Part shown: one piece after another, positions 13,342-25,579 of the stretch
Layout: every line of letters starts with the position of its first letter
How positions within the stretch are numbered: the stretch's first letter is position 1
Assembly (NCBI RefSeq): GCF_052857255.1
Contig: NW_027526688.1
Location: forward strand, 62,001-126,000
DNA length: 64,000 nucleotides
Reading direction: 5' to 3'
Origin: Amblyomma americanum
Lineage: Eukaryota > Arthropoda > Arachnida > Ixodida > Ixodidae
Notes under the pieces: generated by a model
Database searches by the model: none
Told to the model about the DNA's origin: nothing
Seen by the model: only the letters and a program-made list of their open reading frames with translations
Program-made: the position numbers and the translations under genes

Positions 13342-15670
13342 TCAGAACTGCGCGAAAAATTGTATTCCGGCTAAAAACAACGGGATACATCGTTTTAGAT
13401 CGAAACTAGCAAAATTCACGAGCATCAATTTTAAAAGTCGTCGAAGAGTAGACGAGAGAGAGGTGTAAACTTTTTCTCTCAGAACTGCGCGAAAACTTGT
13501 ATTCCGGCTCAAAACAACGGGATACATCGTTTTAGATCGAAAGTAGCAAAATTCACGAGCATCCATTTAACAAGTCGTCGAAGAGTAGACGAGAGAAAGG
13601 TGTAAACTTTTTCTCTCAGAACTGCGCGAAAACTTGTATTGCGGCTCAAAACAACGGGATACATCGTTTTAGATCGAAACTAGCAAAATTCACGTGCATC
13701 GATTTCACAAGTCGTCGAAGAGTAGACGAGAGAAACGTGTAAACTTTTTCTCTCAGGACTGCGAGAAAACTTGTATTTCGGCTCAAAACAACGGGATACA
13801 TCGTTTTAGATCGAAACTAGCAAGATTCACGAGCATCGATTTTACAAGTCGTCGAAGAGTAGACGAGAAAAAGGTGTAAACTTTTTCTCTCAGAACTGCG
13901 CGAAAACTTGTATTCCGGCTCAAAACAACGGAATACATCGTTTTAGATCGAAACTAGCAAGATTAACGAGCATCGATTTTACAAGTCGTCGAAGAGTAGA
14001 CGAGAGATAGGTGTAAACTTTTTCTCTCAGAACTGCGCGAAAACTTGTATTCCGGCTCAAAACAACGAAATACATTGTTTTAGATCGAAACTATCAAGAT
14101 TCACGAGCATCGATTTTACAAGTCGTCGAAGAGTAGACGAGAGAAAGGTGTAAACTTTTTCTCTCAGAACTGCGCGAAAAATTGTATTCCGGCTCAAAAC
14201 AACGGGATACATCGTTTTAGATCGAAAGTCGCAAAATTCACGAGCATCGATTTAACAAGTCGTCGAAGAGTAGACGAGAGAAAGGTGTGAACTTTTTCTC
14301 TCAGAACTGCGCGAAAACTTGTATTCCGGCTCAAAAGAACGGAATACATCGTTTTAGATCAAAACTAGCAAGATTAACGAGCATCGATTTTACAAGTCGT
14401 CGAAGAGTAGACGAGAGAAAGGTGTAAACTTTTTCTCTCAGAACTGCGCAAAAATTTGTATTCCGCCTCAAAACAACGGGATACATCGTTTTAGATCGAA
14501 ACTAGCAAGATTCACGAGCATCGATTTTCCAAGTTGTCGAAGAGTAGACGAGAGAAAGGTGTAAACTTTTTCTCTCAGAACTGCGCGAAAAATTGTATTC
14601 CGACTAAAAACAACGGGATACATCGTTTTAGATAGAAAGTCGCAAAATTCACGAGCATCGAGTTAACAAGTCGTCGAAGAGTAGACGAGAGAAAGGTCTA
14701 AACTTTTTCTCTCAGAACTGCGCGAAAACTTGTATTCCGGCTCAAAAGAACGGAATACATCGTTTTAGATCAAAACTAGCAAGATTCACGAGCATCGATT
14801 TAACAAGTCGTCGAAGAGTAGAAGAGAGAAAGGTGTAAACTTTTTCTCTCAGAACTGCGCGAAAACTTGTATTCCGGCTCAAAACAACGGGATACATCGT
14901 TTTAGATCGAAACTAGCAAAATTCACGTGCATCGATTTCACAAGTCGTCGAAGAGTAGACGAGAGAAACGTGTAAACTTTTTCTCTCAGAACTGCGCAAA
15001 AATTTGTATTCCGGCTCAAAACAACAGGATACATCGTTTTAGATCGAAACTAGCAAGATTCACGAGCATCGATTTTACAAGTCGTCGAAGGGTAGACGAG
15101 AGATAGGTGTAAACTTTTTCTCTCAGAACTGCGCGAAAACTTGTATTCCGGCTCAAAACAACGGGATACATCGTTTTATATCGAAACTAGCAAGATTCAC
15201 GAGCATCGATTTTACAAGTTGTCGAAGAGTAGACGAGAGAAAGGTGTAAACGTTTTCTCTCAGAACTGCGTGAAGACTTGTATTCCGGCTCAAAACAACG
15301 GGATACATCGTTTTAGAGCGAAAGTAGCAAAATTCCCGAGCATCGATTTAACAAGTCTTCGAAGAGTAGACGAGAGAAACGTGTAAACTTTTTCTCTCAG
15401 GACTGCGAGAAAACTTGTATTTCGGCTCAAAACAACGGGATACATCGTTTTAGATCGAAACTAGCAAGATTCACGAGCATCGATTTTACAAGTCGTCGAA
15501 GAGTAGACGAGAAAAAGGTGTAAACTTTTTCTCTCAGAACTGCGCGAAAACTTGTATTCCGGCTCAAAAGAACGGAATACATCGTTTTAGATCGAAACTA
15601 GCAAGATTAACGAGCATCGATTTTACAAGTCGTCGAAGAGTAGACGAGAGAAAGGTGTAAACTTTTTCTC
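13342..15670. repeat. 17-monomer HOR (2,329 bp), intact copy 5
   Basis: First-subtype HOR with the full ordered marker set (CCGACTAAAAAC, CCGCCTC, GGTCTAAAC, AGTAGAAGAG, TTTTATATCG). It pairs with 19,368-21,696 at an offset of 6,026 bp. A private difference is GTGTGAAC near 14,287 where the other copies read GTGTAAAC. Confidence 0.88.
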
Positions 15671-18600
15671 TCAGAACTGCGCGAAAAATTGTATTCCGGC
15701 TAAAAACAACGGGATACATCGTTTTAGATCGAAACTAGCAAAATTCACGAGCATCAATTTTAAAAGTCGTCGAAGAGTAGACGAGAGAGAGGTGTAAACT
15801 TTTTCTCTCAGAACTGCGCGAAAACTTGTATTCCGGCTCAAAACAACGGGATACATCGTTTTAGATCGAAAGTAGCAAAATTCACGAGCATCCATTTAAC
15901 AAGTCGTCGAAGAGTAGACGAGAGAAAGGTGTAAACTTTTTCTCTCAGAACTGCGCGAAAACTTGTATTGCGGCTCAAAACAACGGGATACATCGTTTTA
16001 GATCGAAACTAGCAAAATTCACGTGCATCGATTTCACAAGTCGTCGAAGAGTAGACGAGAGAAACGTGTAAACGTTTTCTCTCAGGACTGCGAGAAAACT
16101 TGTATTTCGGCTCAAAACAACGGGATACATCGTTTTAGATCGAAACTAGCAAGATTCACGAGCATCGATTTTACAAGTCGTCGAAGAGTAGACGAGAAAA
16201 AGGTGTAAACTTTTTCTCTCAGAACTGCGCGAAAACTTGTATTCCGGCTCAAAACAACGGAATACATCGTTTTAGATCGAAACTAGCAAGATTAACGAGC
16301 ATCGATTTTACAAGTCGTCGAAGAGTAGACGAGAGATAGGTGTAAACTTTTTCTCTCAGAACTGCGCGAAAACTTGTATTCCGGCTCAAAACAACGAAAT
16401 ACATTGTTTTAGATCGAAACTATCAAGATTCACGAGCATCGATTTTACAAGTCGTCGAAGAGTAGACGAGAGAAAGGTGTAAACTTTTTCTCTCAGAACT
16501 GCGCGAAAAATTGTATTCCGGCTCAAAACAACGGGATACATCGTTTTAGATCGAAAGTCGCAAAATTCACGAGCATCGATTTAACAAGTCGTCGAAGAGT
16601 AGACGAGAGAAAGGTGTAAACTTTTTCTCTCAGAACTGCGCGAAAACTTGTATTCCGGCTCAAAAGAACGGAATACATCGTTTTAGATCAAAACTAGCAA
16701 GATTAACGAGCATCGATTTTACAAGTCGTCGAAGAGTAGACGAGAGAAAGGTGTAAACTTTTTCTCTCAGAACTGCGCAAAAATTTGTATTCCGCCTCAA
16801 AACAACGGGATACATCGTTTTAGATCGAAACTAGCAAGATTCACGAGCATCGATTTTACAAGTTGTCGAAGAGTAGACGAGAGAAAGGTGTAAACTTTTT
16901 CTCTCAGAACTGCGCGAAAAATTGTATTCCGGCTAAAAACAACGGGATACATCGTTTTAGATAGAAAGTCGCAAAATTCACGAGCATCGAGTTAACAAGT
17001 CGTCGAAGAGTAGACGAGAGAAAGGTCTAAACTTTTTCTCTCAGAACTGCGCGAAAACTTGTATTCCGGCTCAAAAGAACGGAATACATCGTTTTAGATC
17101 AAAACTAGCAAGATTAACGAGCATCGATTTTACAAGTCGTCGAAGAGTAGACGAGAGAAAGGTGTAAACTTTTTCTCTCAGAACTGCGCGAAAAATTGTA
17201 TTCCGGCTCAAAACAACGGGATACATCGTTTTAGATCGAAAGACGCAAAATTCACGAGCATCGATTTAACAAGTCGTCGAAGAGTAGACGAGAGAAAGGT
17301 GTAAAATTTTCTCTCAGAACTGCGCAAAAACTTGTATTCCGGCTCAAAAGAACAGAATACATCGTTTTAGATCGAAACTAGCAAGATTAACGAGCATCGA
17401 TTTTACAAGTCGTCGAAGAGTAGAGGAGAGAAAGGTGTAAACTTTTTCTCTCAGAACTGCGCAAAAACTTGTATTCCAGCTCAAAACAACGGGATACATC
17501 GTTTTAGATCGAAACTAGCAAAATTCACGAGCATCAATTTTAAAAGTCGTCGAAGAGTAGACGAGAAAAAGGTGTAAACTTTTTCTCTCAGAACTGCGCG
17601 AAAACTTGTATTCCGGCTCAAAACAACGGGATACATCGTTTTAGACAGAAAGTAGCAAAATTCACGAGCATCGATTTAACAAGTCGTCGAAGAGTAGACG
17701 AGAGAAAGGTGTAAACTTTTTCTCTCAGAACTGCGCGAAAAATTGTATTCCGGCTCAAAACAACGGGATACATCGTTTTAGATCGAAAGACGCAAAATTC
17801 ACGAGCATCGATTTAACAAGTCGTCGAAGAGTAGACGAGAGAAAGGTGTAAAATTTTCTCTCAGAACTGCGCAAAAACTTGTATTCCGGCTCAAAAGAAC
17901 AGAATACATCGTTTTAGATCGAAACTAGCAAGATTAACGAGCATCGATTTTACAAGTCGTCGAAGAGTAGACGAGAGAAAGGTGTAAACTTTTTCTCTCA
18001 GAACTGCGCGAAAACTTGTATTCCAGCTCAAAACAACGGGATACATCGTTTTAGGTCAAGACAAGCAAAATTCACATGCATCGATTTAACAGATCGTCGA
18101 AGAGTAGACGAAAAAAAGGTGTAAACTTTTCCTCTCAGAACTGCGCGAAAACTTGTATTCCGGCTCAAAACAACGGGATACATCGTTTTAGATCGAAACT
18201 AGCAAGATTCACGAGCATCGATTTTACAAGTTGTCGAAAAGTCGACGAGAGAAAGGTGTAAACGTTTTCTCTCAGAACTGCGTGAAGACGTGTATTCCGG
18301 CTCAAAACAACGGGATACATCGTTTTAGATCGAAACTATCAAGATTAACGAGCGTCGATTTTACAAGTCGACGAAGAGTAGACGAGAGAAAGGTGTAAAC
18401 TTTTTCTCTCAGAACTGCGCGAAAACTTGTATTCCGGCTCAAAACAACGGGATACATCGTTTTAGATCGAAACTAGCAAAATTCACGTGCATCGATTTCA
18501 CAAGTCGTCGAAGAGTAGACGAGAGAAACGTGTAAACTTTTTCTCTCAGAACTGCGCAAAAATTTGTATTCCGGCTCAAAACAACAGGATACATCGTTTT

Positions 18601-19367
18601 AGATCGAAACTAGCAAGATTCACGAGCATCGATTTTACAAGTCGTCGAAGGGTAGACGAGAGATAGGTGTAAACTTTTTCTCTCAGAACTGCGCGAAAAC
18701 TTGTATTCCGGCTCAAAACAACGGGATACATCGTTTTAGATCGAAACTAGCAAGATTCACGAGCATCGATTTTACAAGTTGTCGAAGAGTAGACGAGAGA
18801 AAGGTGTAAACGTTTTCTCTCAGAACTGCGTGAAGACTTGTATTCCGGCTCAAAACAACGGGATACATCGTTTTAGAGCGAAAGTAGCAAAATTCCCGAG
18901 CATCGATTTAACAAGTCGTCGAAGAGTAGACGAGAGAAACGTGTAAACTTTTTCTCTCAGGACTGCGAGAAAACTTGTATTCCGGCTCAAAACAACGGGA
19001 TACATCGTTTTAGATCGAAACTAGCAAAATTCACGTGCATCGATTTCACAAGTCGTCGAAGAGTAGACGAGAGAAACGTGTAAACTTTTTCTCTCAGAAC
19101 TGCGCAAAAATTTGTATTCCGGCTCAAAACAACAGGATACATCGTTTTAGATCGAAACTAGCAAGATTCACGAGCATCGATTTTACAAGTCGTCGAAGAG
19201 TAGACGAGAAAAAGGTGTAAACTTTTTCTCTCAGAACTGCGCGAAAACTTGTATTCCGGCTCAAAAGAACGGAATACATCGTTTTAGATCGAAACTAGCA
19301 AGATTAACGAGCATCGATTTTACAAGTCGTCGAAGAGTAGACGAGAGAAAGGTGTAAACTTTTTCTC
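15671..19367. repeat. Long HOR variant, 27 monomers (3,697 bp)
   Basis: Equals the 23-monomer unit at 10,193 (offset 5,478) plus four extra monomers at about 18,715-19,262. The extra block carries TTTTAGAGCGAAAG, CTCAGGACTGCGAG and a GTGCATCGATTTC monomer, so it was taken from elsewhere in the HOR rather than made new. The 5,478-bp offset before the insert becomes 6,026 after it, a difference of 548 = 4 x 137. Confidence 0.85.
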
Positions 19368-21696
19368 TCAGAACTGCGCGAAAAATTGTATTCCGGCTAA
19401 AAACAACGGGATACATCGTTTTAGATCGAAACTAGCAAAATTCACGAGCATCAATTTTAAAAGTCGTCGAAGAGTAGACGAGAGAGAGGTGTAAACTTTT
19501 TCTCTCAGAACTGCGCGAAAACTTGTATTCCGGCTCAAAACAACGGGATACATCGTTTTAGATCGAAAGTAGCAAAATTCACGAGCATCCATTTAACAAG
19601 TCGTCGAAGAGTAGACGAGAGAAAGGTGTAAACTTTTTCTCTCAGAACTGCGCGAAAACTTGTATTGCGGCTCAAAACAACGGGATACATCGTTTTAGAT
19701 CGAAACTAGCAAAATTCACGTGCATCGATTTCACAAGTCGTCGAAGAGTAGACGAGAGAAACGTGTAAACTTTTTCTCTCAGGACTGCGAGAAAACTTGT
19801 ATTTCGGCTCAAAACAACGGGATACATCGTTTTAGATCGAAACTAGCAAGATTCACGAGCATCGATTTTACAAGTCGTCGAAGAGTAGACGAGAAAAAGG
19901 TGTAAACTTTTTCTCTCAGAACTGCGCGAAAACTTGTATTCCGGCTCAAAACAACGGAATACATCGTTTTAGATCGAAACTAGCAAGATTAACGAGCATC
20001 GATTTTACAAGTCGTCGAAGAGTAGACGAGAGATAGGTGTAAACTTTTTCTCTCAGAACTGCGCGAAAACTTGTATTCCGGCTCAAAACAACGAAATACA
20101 TTGTTTTAGATCGAAACTATCAAGATTCACGAGCATCGATTTTACAAGTCGTCGAAGAGTAGACGAGAGAAAGGTGTAAACTTTTTCTCTCAGAACTGCG
20201 CGAAAAATTGTATTCCGGCTCAAAACAACGGGATACATCGTTTTAGATCGAAAGTCGCAAAATTCACGAGCATCGATTTAACAAGTCGTCGAAGAGTAGA
20301 CGAGAGAAAGGTGTAAACTTTTTCTCTCAGAACTGCGCGAAAACTTGTATTCCGGCTCAAAAGAACGGAATACATCGTTTTAGATCAAAACTAGCAAGAT
20401 TAACGAGCATCGATTTTACAAGTCGTCGAAGAGTAGACGAGAGAAAGGTGTAAACTTTTTCTCTCAGAACTGCGCAAAAATTTGTATTCCGCCTCAAAAC
20501 AACGGGATACATCGTTTTAGATCGAAACTAGCAAGATTCACGAGCATCGATTTTCCAAGTTGTCGAAGAGTAGACGAGAGAAAGGTGTAAACTTTTTCTC
20601 TCAGAACTGCGCGAAAAATTGTATTCCGACTAAAAACAACGGGATACATCGTTTTAGATAGAAAGTCGCAAAATTCACGAGCATCGAGTTAACAAGTCGT
20701 CGAAGAGTAGACGAGAGAAAGGTCTAAACTTTTTCTCTCAGAACTGCGCGAAAACTTGTATTCCGGCTCAAAAGAACGGAATACATCGTTTTAGATCAAA
20801 ACTAGCAAGATTCACGAGCATCGATTTAACAAGTCGTCGAAGAGTAGAAGAGAGAAAGGTGTAAACTTTTTCTCTCAGAACTGCGCGAAAACTTGTATTC
20901 CGGCTCAAAACAACGGGATACATCGTTTTAGATCGAAACTAGCAAAATTCACGTGCATCGATTTCACAAGTCGTCGAAGAGTAGACGAGAGAAACGTGTA
21001 AACTTTTTCTCTCAGAACTGCGCAAAAATTTGTATTCCGGCTCAAAACAACAGGATACATCGTTTTAGATCGAAACTAGCAAGATTCACGAGCATCGATT
21101 TTACAAGTCGTCGAAGGGTAGACGAGAGATAGGTGTAAACTTTTTCTCTCAGAACTGCGCGAAAACTTGTATTCCGGCTCAAAACAACGGGATACATCGT
21201 TTTATATCGAAACTAGCAAGATTCACGAGCATCGATTTTACAAGTTGTCGAAGAGTAGACGAGAGAAAGGTGTAAACGTTTTCTCTCAGAACTGCGTGAA
21301 GACTTGTATTCCGGCTCAAAACAACGGGATACATCGTTTTAGAGCGAAAGTAGCAAAATTCCCGAGCATCGATTTAACAAGTCTTCGAAGAGTAGACGAG
21401 AGAAACGTGTAAACTTTTTCTCTCAGGACTGCGAGCAAACTTGTATTTCGGCTCAAAACAACGGGATACATCGTTTTAGATCGAAACTAGCAAGATTCAC
21501 GAGCATCGATTTTACAAGTCGTCGAAGAGTAGACGAGAAAAAGGTGTAAACTTTTTCTCTCAGAACTGCGCGAAAACTTGTATTCCGGCTCAAAAGAACG
21601 GAATACATCGTTTTAGATCGAAACTAGCAAGATTAACGAGCATCGATTTTACAAGTCGTCGAAGAGTAGACGAGAGAAAGGTGTAAACTTTTTCTC
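19368..21696. repeat. 17-monomer HOR (2,329 bp), intact copy 6
   Basis: Near-identical to 13,342-15,670 (offset 6,026). The full set of first-subtype markers is present, including CCGACTAAAAAC near 20,627 and TTTTATATCG near 21,203. A private change is GCGAGCAAAC near 21,434 where sister copies have GCGAGAAAAC. Confidence 0.88.
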
Positions 21697-24290
21697 TCAG
21701 AACTGCGCGAAAAATTGTATTCCGGCTAAAAACAACGGGATACATCGTTTTAGATCGAAACTAGCAAAATTCACGAGCATCAATTTTAAAAGTCGTCGAA
21801 GAGTAGACGAGAGAGAGGTGTAAACTTTTTCTCTCAGAACTGCGCGAAAACTTGTATTCCGGCTCAAAACAACGGGATACATCGTTTTAGATCGAAAGTA
21901 GCAAAATTCACGAGCATCCATTTAACAAGTCGTCGAAGAGTAGACGAGAGAAAGGTGTAAACTTTTTCTCTCAGAACTGCGCGAAAACTTGTATTGCGGC
22001 TCAAAACAACGGGATACATCGTTTTAGATCGAAACTAGCAAAATTCACGTGCATCGATTTCACAAGTCGTCGAAGAGTAGACGAGAGAAACGTGTAAACG
22101 TTTTCTCTCAGGACTGCGAGAAAACTTGTATTTCGGCTCAAAACAACGGGATACATCGTTTTAGATCGAAACTAGCAAGATTCACGAGCATCGATTTTAC
22201 AAGTCGTCGAAGAGTAGACGAGAAAAAGGTGTAAACTTTTTCTCTCAGAACTGCGCGAAAACTTGTATTCCGGCTCAAAACAACGGAATACATCGTTTTA
22301 GATCGAAACTAGCAAGATTAACGAGCATCGATTTTACAAGTCGTCGAAGAGTAGACGAGAGATAGGTGTAAACTTTTTCTCTCAGAACTGCGCGAAAACT
22401 TGTATTCCGGCTCAAAACAACGAAATACATTGTTTTAGATCGAAACTATCAAGATTCACGAGCATCGATTTTACAAGTCGTCGAAGAGTAGACGAGAGAA
22501 AGGTGTAAACTTTTTCTCTCAGAACTGCGCGAAAAATTGTATTCCGGCTCAAAACAACGGGATACATCGTTTTAGATCGAAAGTCGCAAAATTCACGAGC
22601 ATCGATTTAACAAGTCGTCGAAGAGTAGACGAGAGAAAGGTGTAAACTTTTTCTCTCAGAACTGCGCGAAAACTTGTATTCCGGCTCAAAAGAACGGAAT
22701 ACATCGTTTTAGATCAAAACTAGCAAGATTAACGAGCATCGATTTTACAAGTCGTCGAAGAGTAGACGAGAGAAAGGTGTAAACTTTTTCTCTCAGAACT
22801 GCGCAAAAATTTGTATTCCGCCTCAAAACAACGGGATACATCGTTTTAGATCGAAACTAGCAAGATTCACGAGCATCGATTTTACAAGTTGTCGAAGAGT
22901 AGACGAGAGAAAGGTGTAAACTTTTTCTCTCAGAACTGCGCGAAAAATTGTATTCCGGCTAAAAACAACGGGATACATCGTTTTAGATAGAAAGTCGCAA
23001 AATTCACGAGCATCGAGTTAACAAGTCGTCGAAGAGTAGACGAGAGAAAGGTCTAAACTTTTTCTCTCAGAACTGCGCGAAAACTTGTATTCCGGCTCAA
23101 AAGAACGGAATACATCGTTTTAGATCAAAACTAGCAAGATTAACGAGCATCGATTTTACAAGTCGTCGAAGAGTAGACGAGAGAAAGGTGTAAACTTTTT
23201 CTCTCAGAACTGCGCGAAAAATTGTATTCCGGCTCAAAACAACGGGATACATCGTTTTAGATCGAAAGACGCAAAATTCACGAGCATCGATTTAACAAGT
23301 CGTCGAAGAGTAGACGAGAGAAAGGTGTAAAATTTTCTCTCAGAACTGCGCAAAAACTTGTATTCCGGCTCAAAAGAACAGAATACATCGTTTTAGATCG
23401 AAACTAGCAAGATTAACGAGCATCGATTTTACAAGTCGTCGAAGAGTAGAGGAGAGAAAGGTGTAAACTTTTTCTCTCAGAACTGCGCAAAAACTTGTAT
23501 TCCAGCTCAAAACAACGGGATACATCGTTTTAGATCGAAACTAGCAAAATTCACGAGCATCAATTTTAAAAGTCGTCGAAGAGTAGACGAGAAAAAGGTG
23601 TAAACTTTTTCTCTCAGAACTGCGCGAAAACTTGTATTCCGGCTCAAAACAACGGGATACATCGTTTTAGACAGAAAGTAGCAAAATTCACGAGCATCGA
23701 TTTAACAAGTCGTCGAAGAGTAGACGAGAGAAAGGTGTAAACTTTTTCTCTCAGAACTGCGCGAAAAATTGTATTCCGGCTCAAAACAACGGGATACATC
23801 GTTTTAGATCGAAAGACGCAAAATTCACGAGCATCGATTTAACAAGTCGTCGAAGAGTAGACGAGAGAAAGGTGTAAAATTTTCTCTCAGAACTGCGCAA
23901 AAACTTGTATTCCGGCTCAAAAGAACAGAATACATCGTTTTAGATCGAAACTAGCAAGATTAACGAGCATCGATTTTACAAGTCGTCGAAGAGTAGACGA
24001 GAGAAAGGTGTAAACTTTTTCTCTCAGAACTGCGCGAAAACTTGTATTCCAGCTCAAAACAACGGGATACATCGTTTTAGATCGAAACTAGCAAAATTCA
24101 CGAGCATCAATTTTAAAAGTCGTCGAAGAGTAGACGAGAAAAAGGTGTAAACTTTTTCTCTCAGAACTGCGCGAAAACTTGTATTCCGGCTCAAAACAAC
24201 GGGATACATCGTTTTAGACAGAAAGTAGCAAAATTCACGAGCATCGATTTAACAAGTCGTCGAAGAGTAGACGAGAGAAAGGTGTAAACA
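21697..24290. repeat. Last left-domain HOR unit, truncated (~19 monomers)
   Basis: Follows 15,671-18,050 at an offset of 6,026, including both AAAGACGC monomers (about 23,266 and 23,813), AGTAGAGGAG and TTAGACAGAAAG. Near 24,080, where the older copies have GGTCAAGACAAGC, it instead repeats the GATCGAAAC / ATCAATTTTAAAAG monomer and a second TTAGACAGAAAG monomer. After about 24,290 left-domain markers do not return. This is the junction with the right domain. Confidence 0.8.
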
Positions 24291-25579
24291 TTTTCTCTCA
24301 GAACTGCACGAAAACTTGTATTCCGGCTCAAATAATTGAGATACATCGCTTTAGATCGAAACTAGCAAGATTCACGAGCATCGATTTTACATGTCGCCGA
24401 AGAGTAGACGAGAGAAAGGTGTAAACGTTTTCTCTCAGAACTGCGTGAAGATTTGTATTCCGGCTCGAAACAACGGGATACATTGTTTTAGATCGAAACT
24501 AGCAAGATTCACGAGCATCAATTTTACACGTTGTCGAAGAGTAGACGAGAGAAAGGTGTAAACGTTTTCTCTCAGAACTGCGTGAAGACTTGTATTCCGG
24601 CTCAAAACAACGGGATACATCGTTTTAGAACGAAACTAGCACAATTAACGAGCATCGATTTTACAAGTAGTCGAAGAGTAGACGAGAGATAGGTGTAAAC
24701 CTTTTCTCTCAGAACTGCGCGAAAACTTGTATTCCGGCTCAAAACAACGGGATACATCGTTTTAGAGCGAAACTATCAAGATTCACGAGCATCGATTTTA
24801 CAAGTCGTCGAAGAGTAGACGAGAGAAAGGTGTAAACTTTTTCTCTCAGAACTGCGCAAAAATTTGTATTCCAGCTCAAAACAACGGGATACATCGTTTT
24901 AGATCGAAACTAGCAAGATTCACGAGCATCGATTTTACAAGTTGTCGAAGAGTAGACGAGAGAAAGGTGTAAACGTTTTCTCTCAGAACTGCGTGAAGAC
25001 TTGTATTCCGGCTCAAAACAACGGGATACATCGTTTTAGATCGAAACTAGCAAAATTAACGAGCATCGATTTTACAAGTCGTCGAAGAGTAGACGAGAGA
25101 TAGGTGTAAACTTTTTCTCTCAGAACTGCGCGAAAACTTGTATTCCGGCTCAAAACAACGGAGACATCGTTTTAGATCGAAAGTCGCAAAATTCACGAGC
25201 ATCGATTTAACAAGTCGTTGAAGAGTAGACGAGAGAAAGGTGTAAACTTTTTCTCTCAGAACTGCGCGAAAACTCGTATTCCGGCTCAAAAAAACGGGGT
25301 AAATTTTTTTAGAGCGAAACTGTCAAAATTCACGAGCATCGATTTTACAAGTCGTCGAAGAGTAGACGAGAGAAAGGTGTAAACTTTTTCTCTCAGAACT
25401 GCGCGAAAAACTGTATTCCGGCTCAAAAAAACGGGATACATTGTTTTAGAGCGAAACTATCAAGATTCACGAGCATCGATTTTACAAGTCGTCGAAGAGT
25501 AGACAAGAGAAATGTGTAAAGTTTTTCTCTCAGAACTGCGCGAAAACTTGTATTCCGGCTCATAACAACGGGATAGATT
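24291..25579. repeat. Right-domain entry monomers, no close HOR partner
   Basis: About nine monomers carrying the first right-domain variants: CAAATAATTGAG, the linked doublet GCGTGAAGA in place of GCGCGAAAA, AGTAGTCGAAG, TTTTAGAACG and GGGGTAAATT. The order is loosely like 27,640-28,400 and 60,120-60,600, but I could not place an exact long partner. Slightly degenerate monomers occur, such as GGAGACATCG near 25,160 and CAAAAAAACGG near 25,285. Confidence 0.65.
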
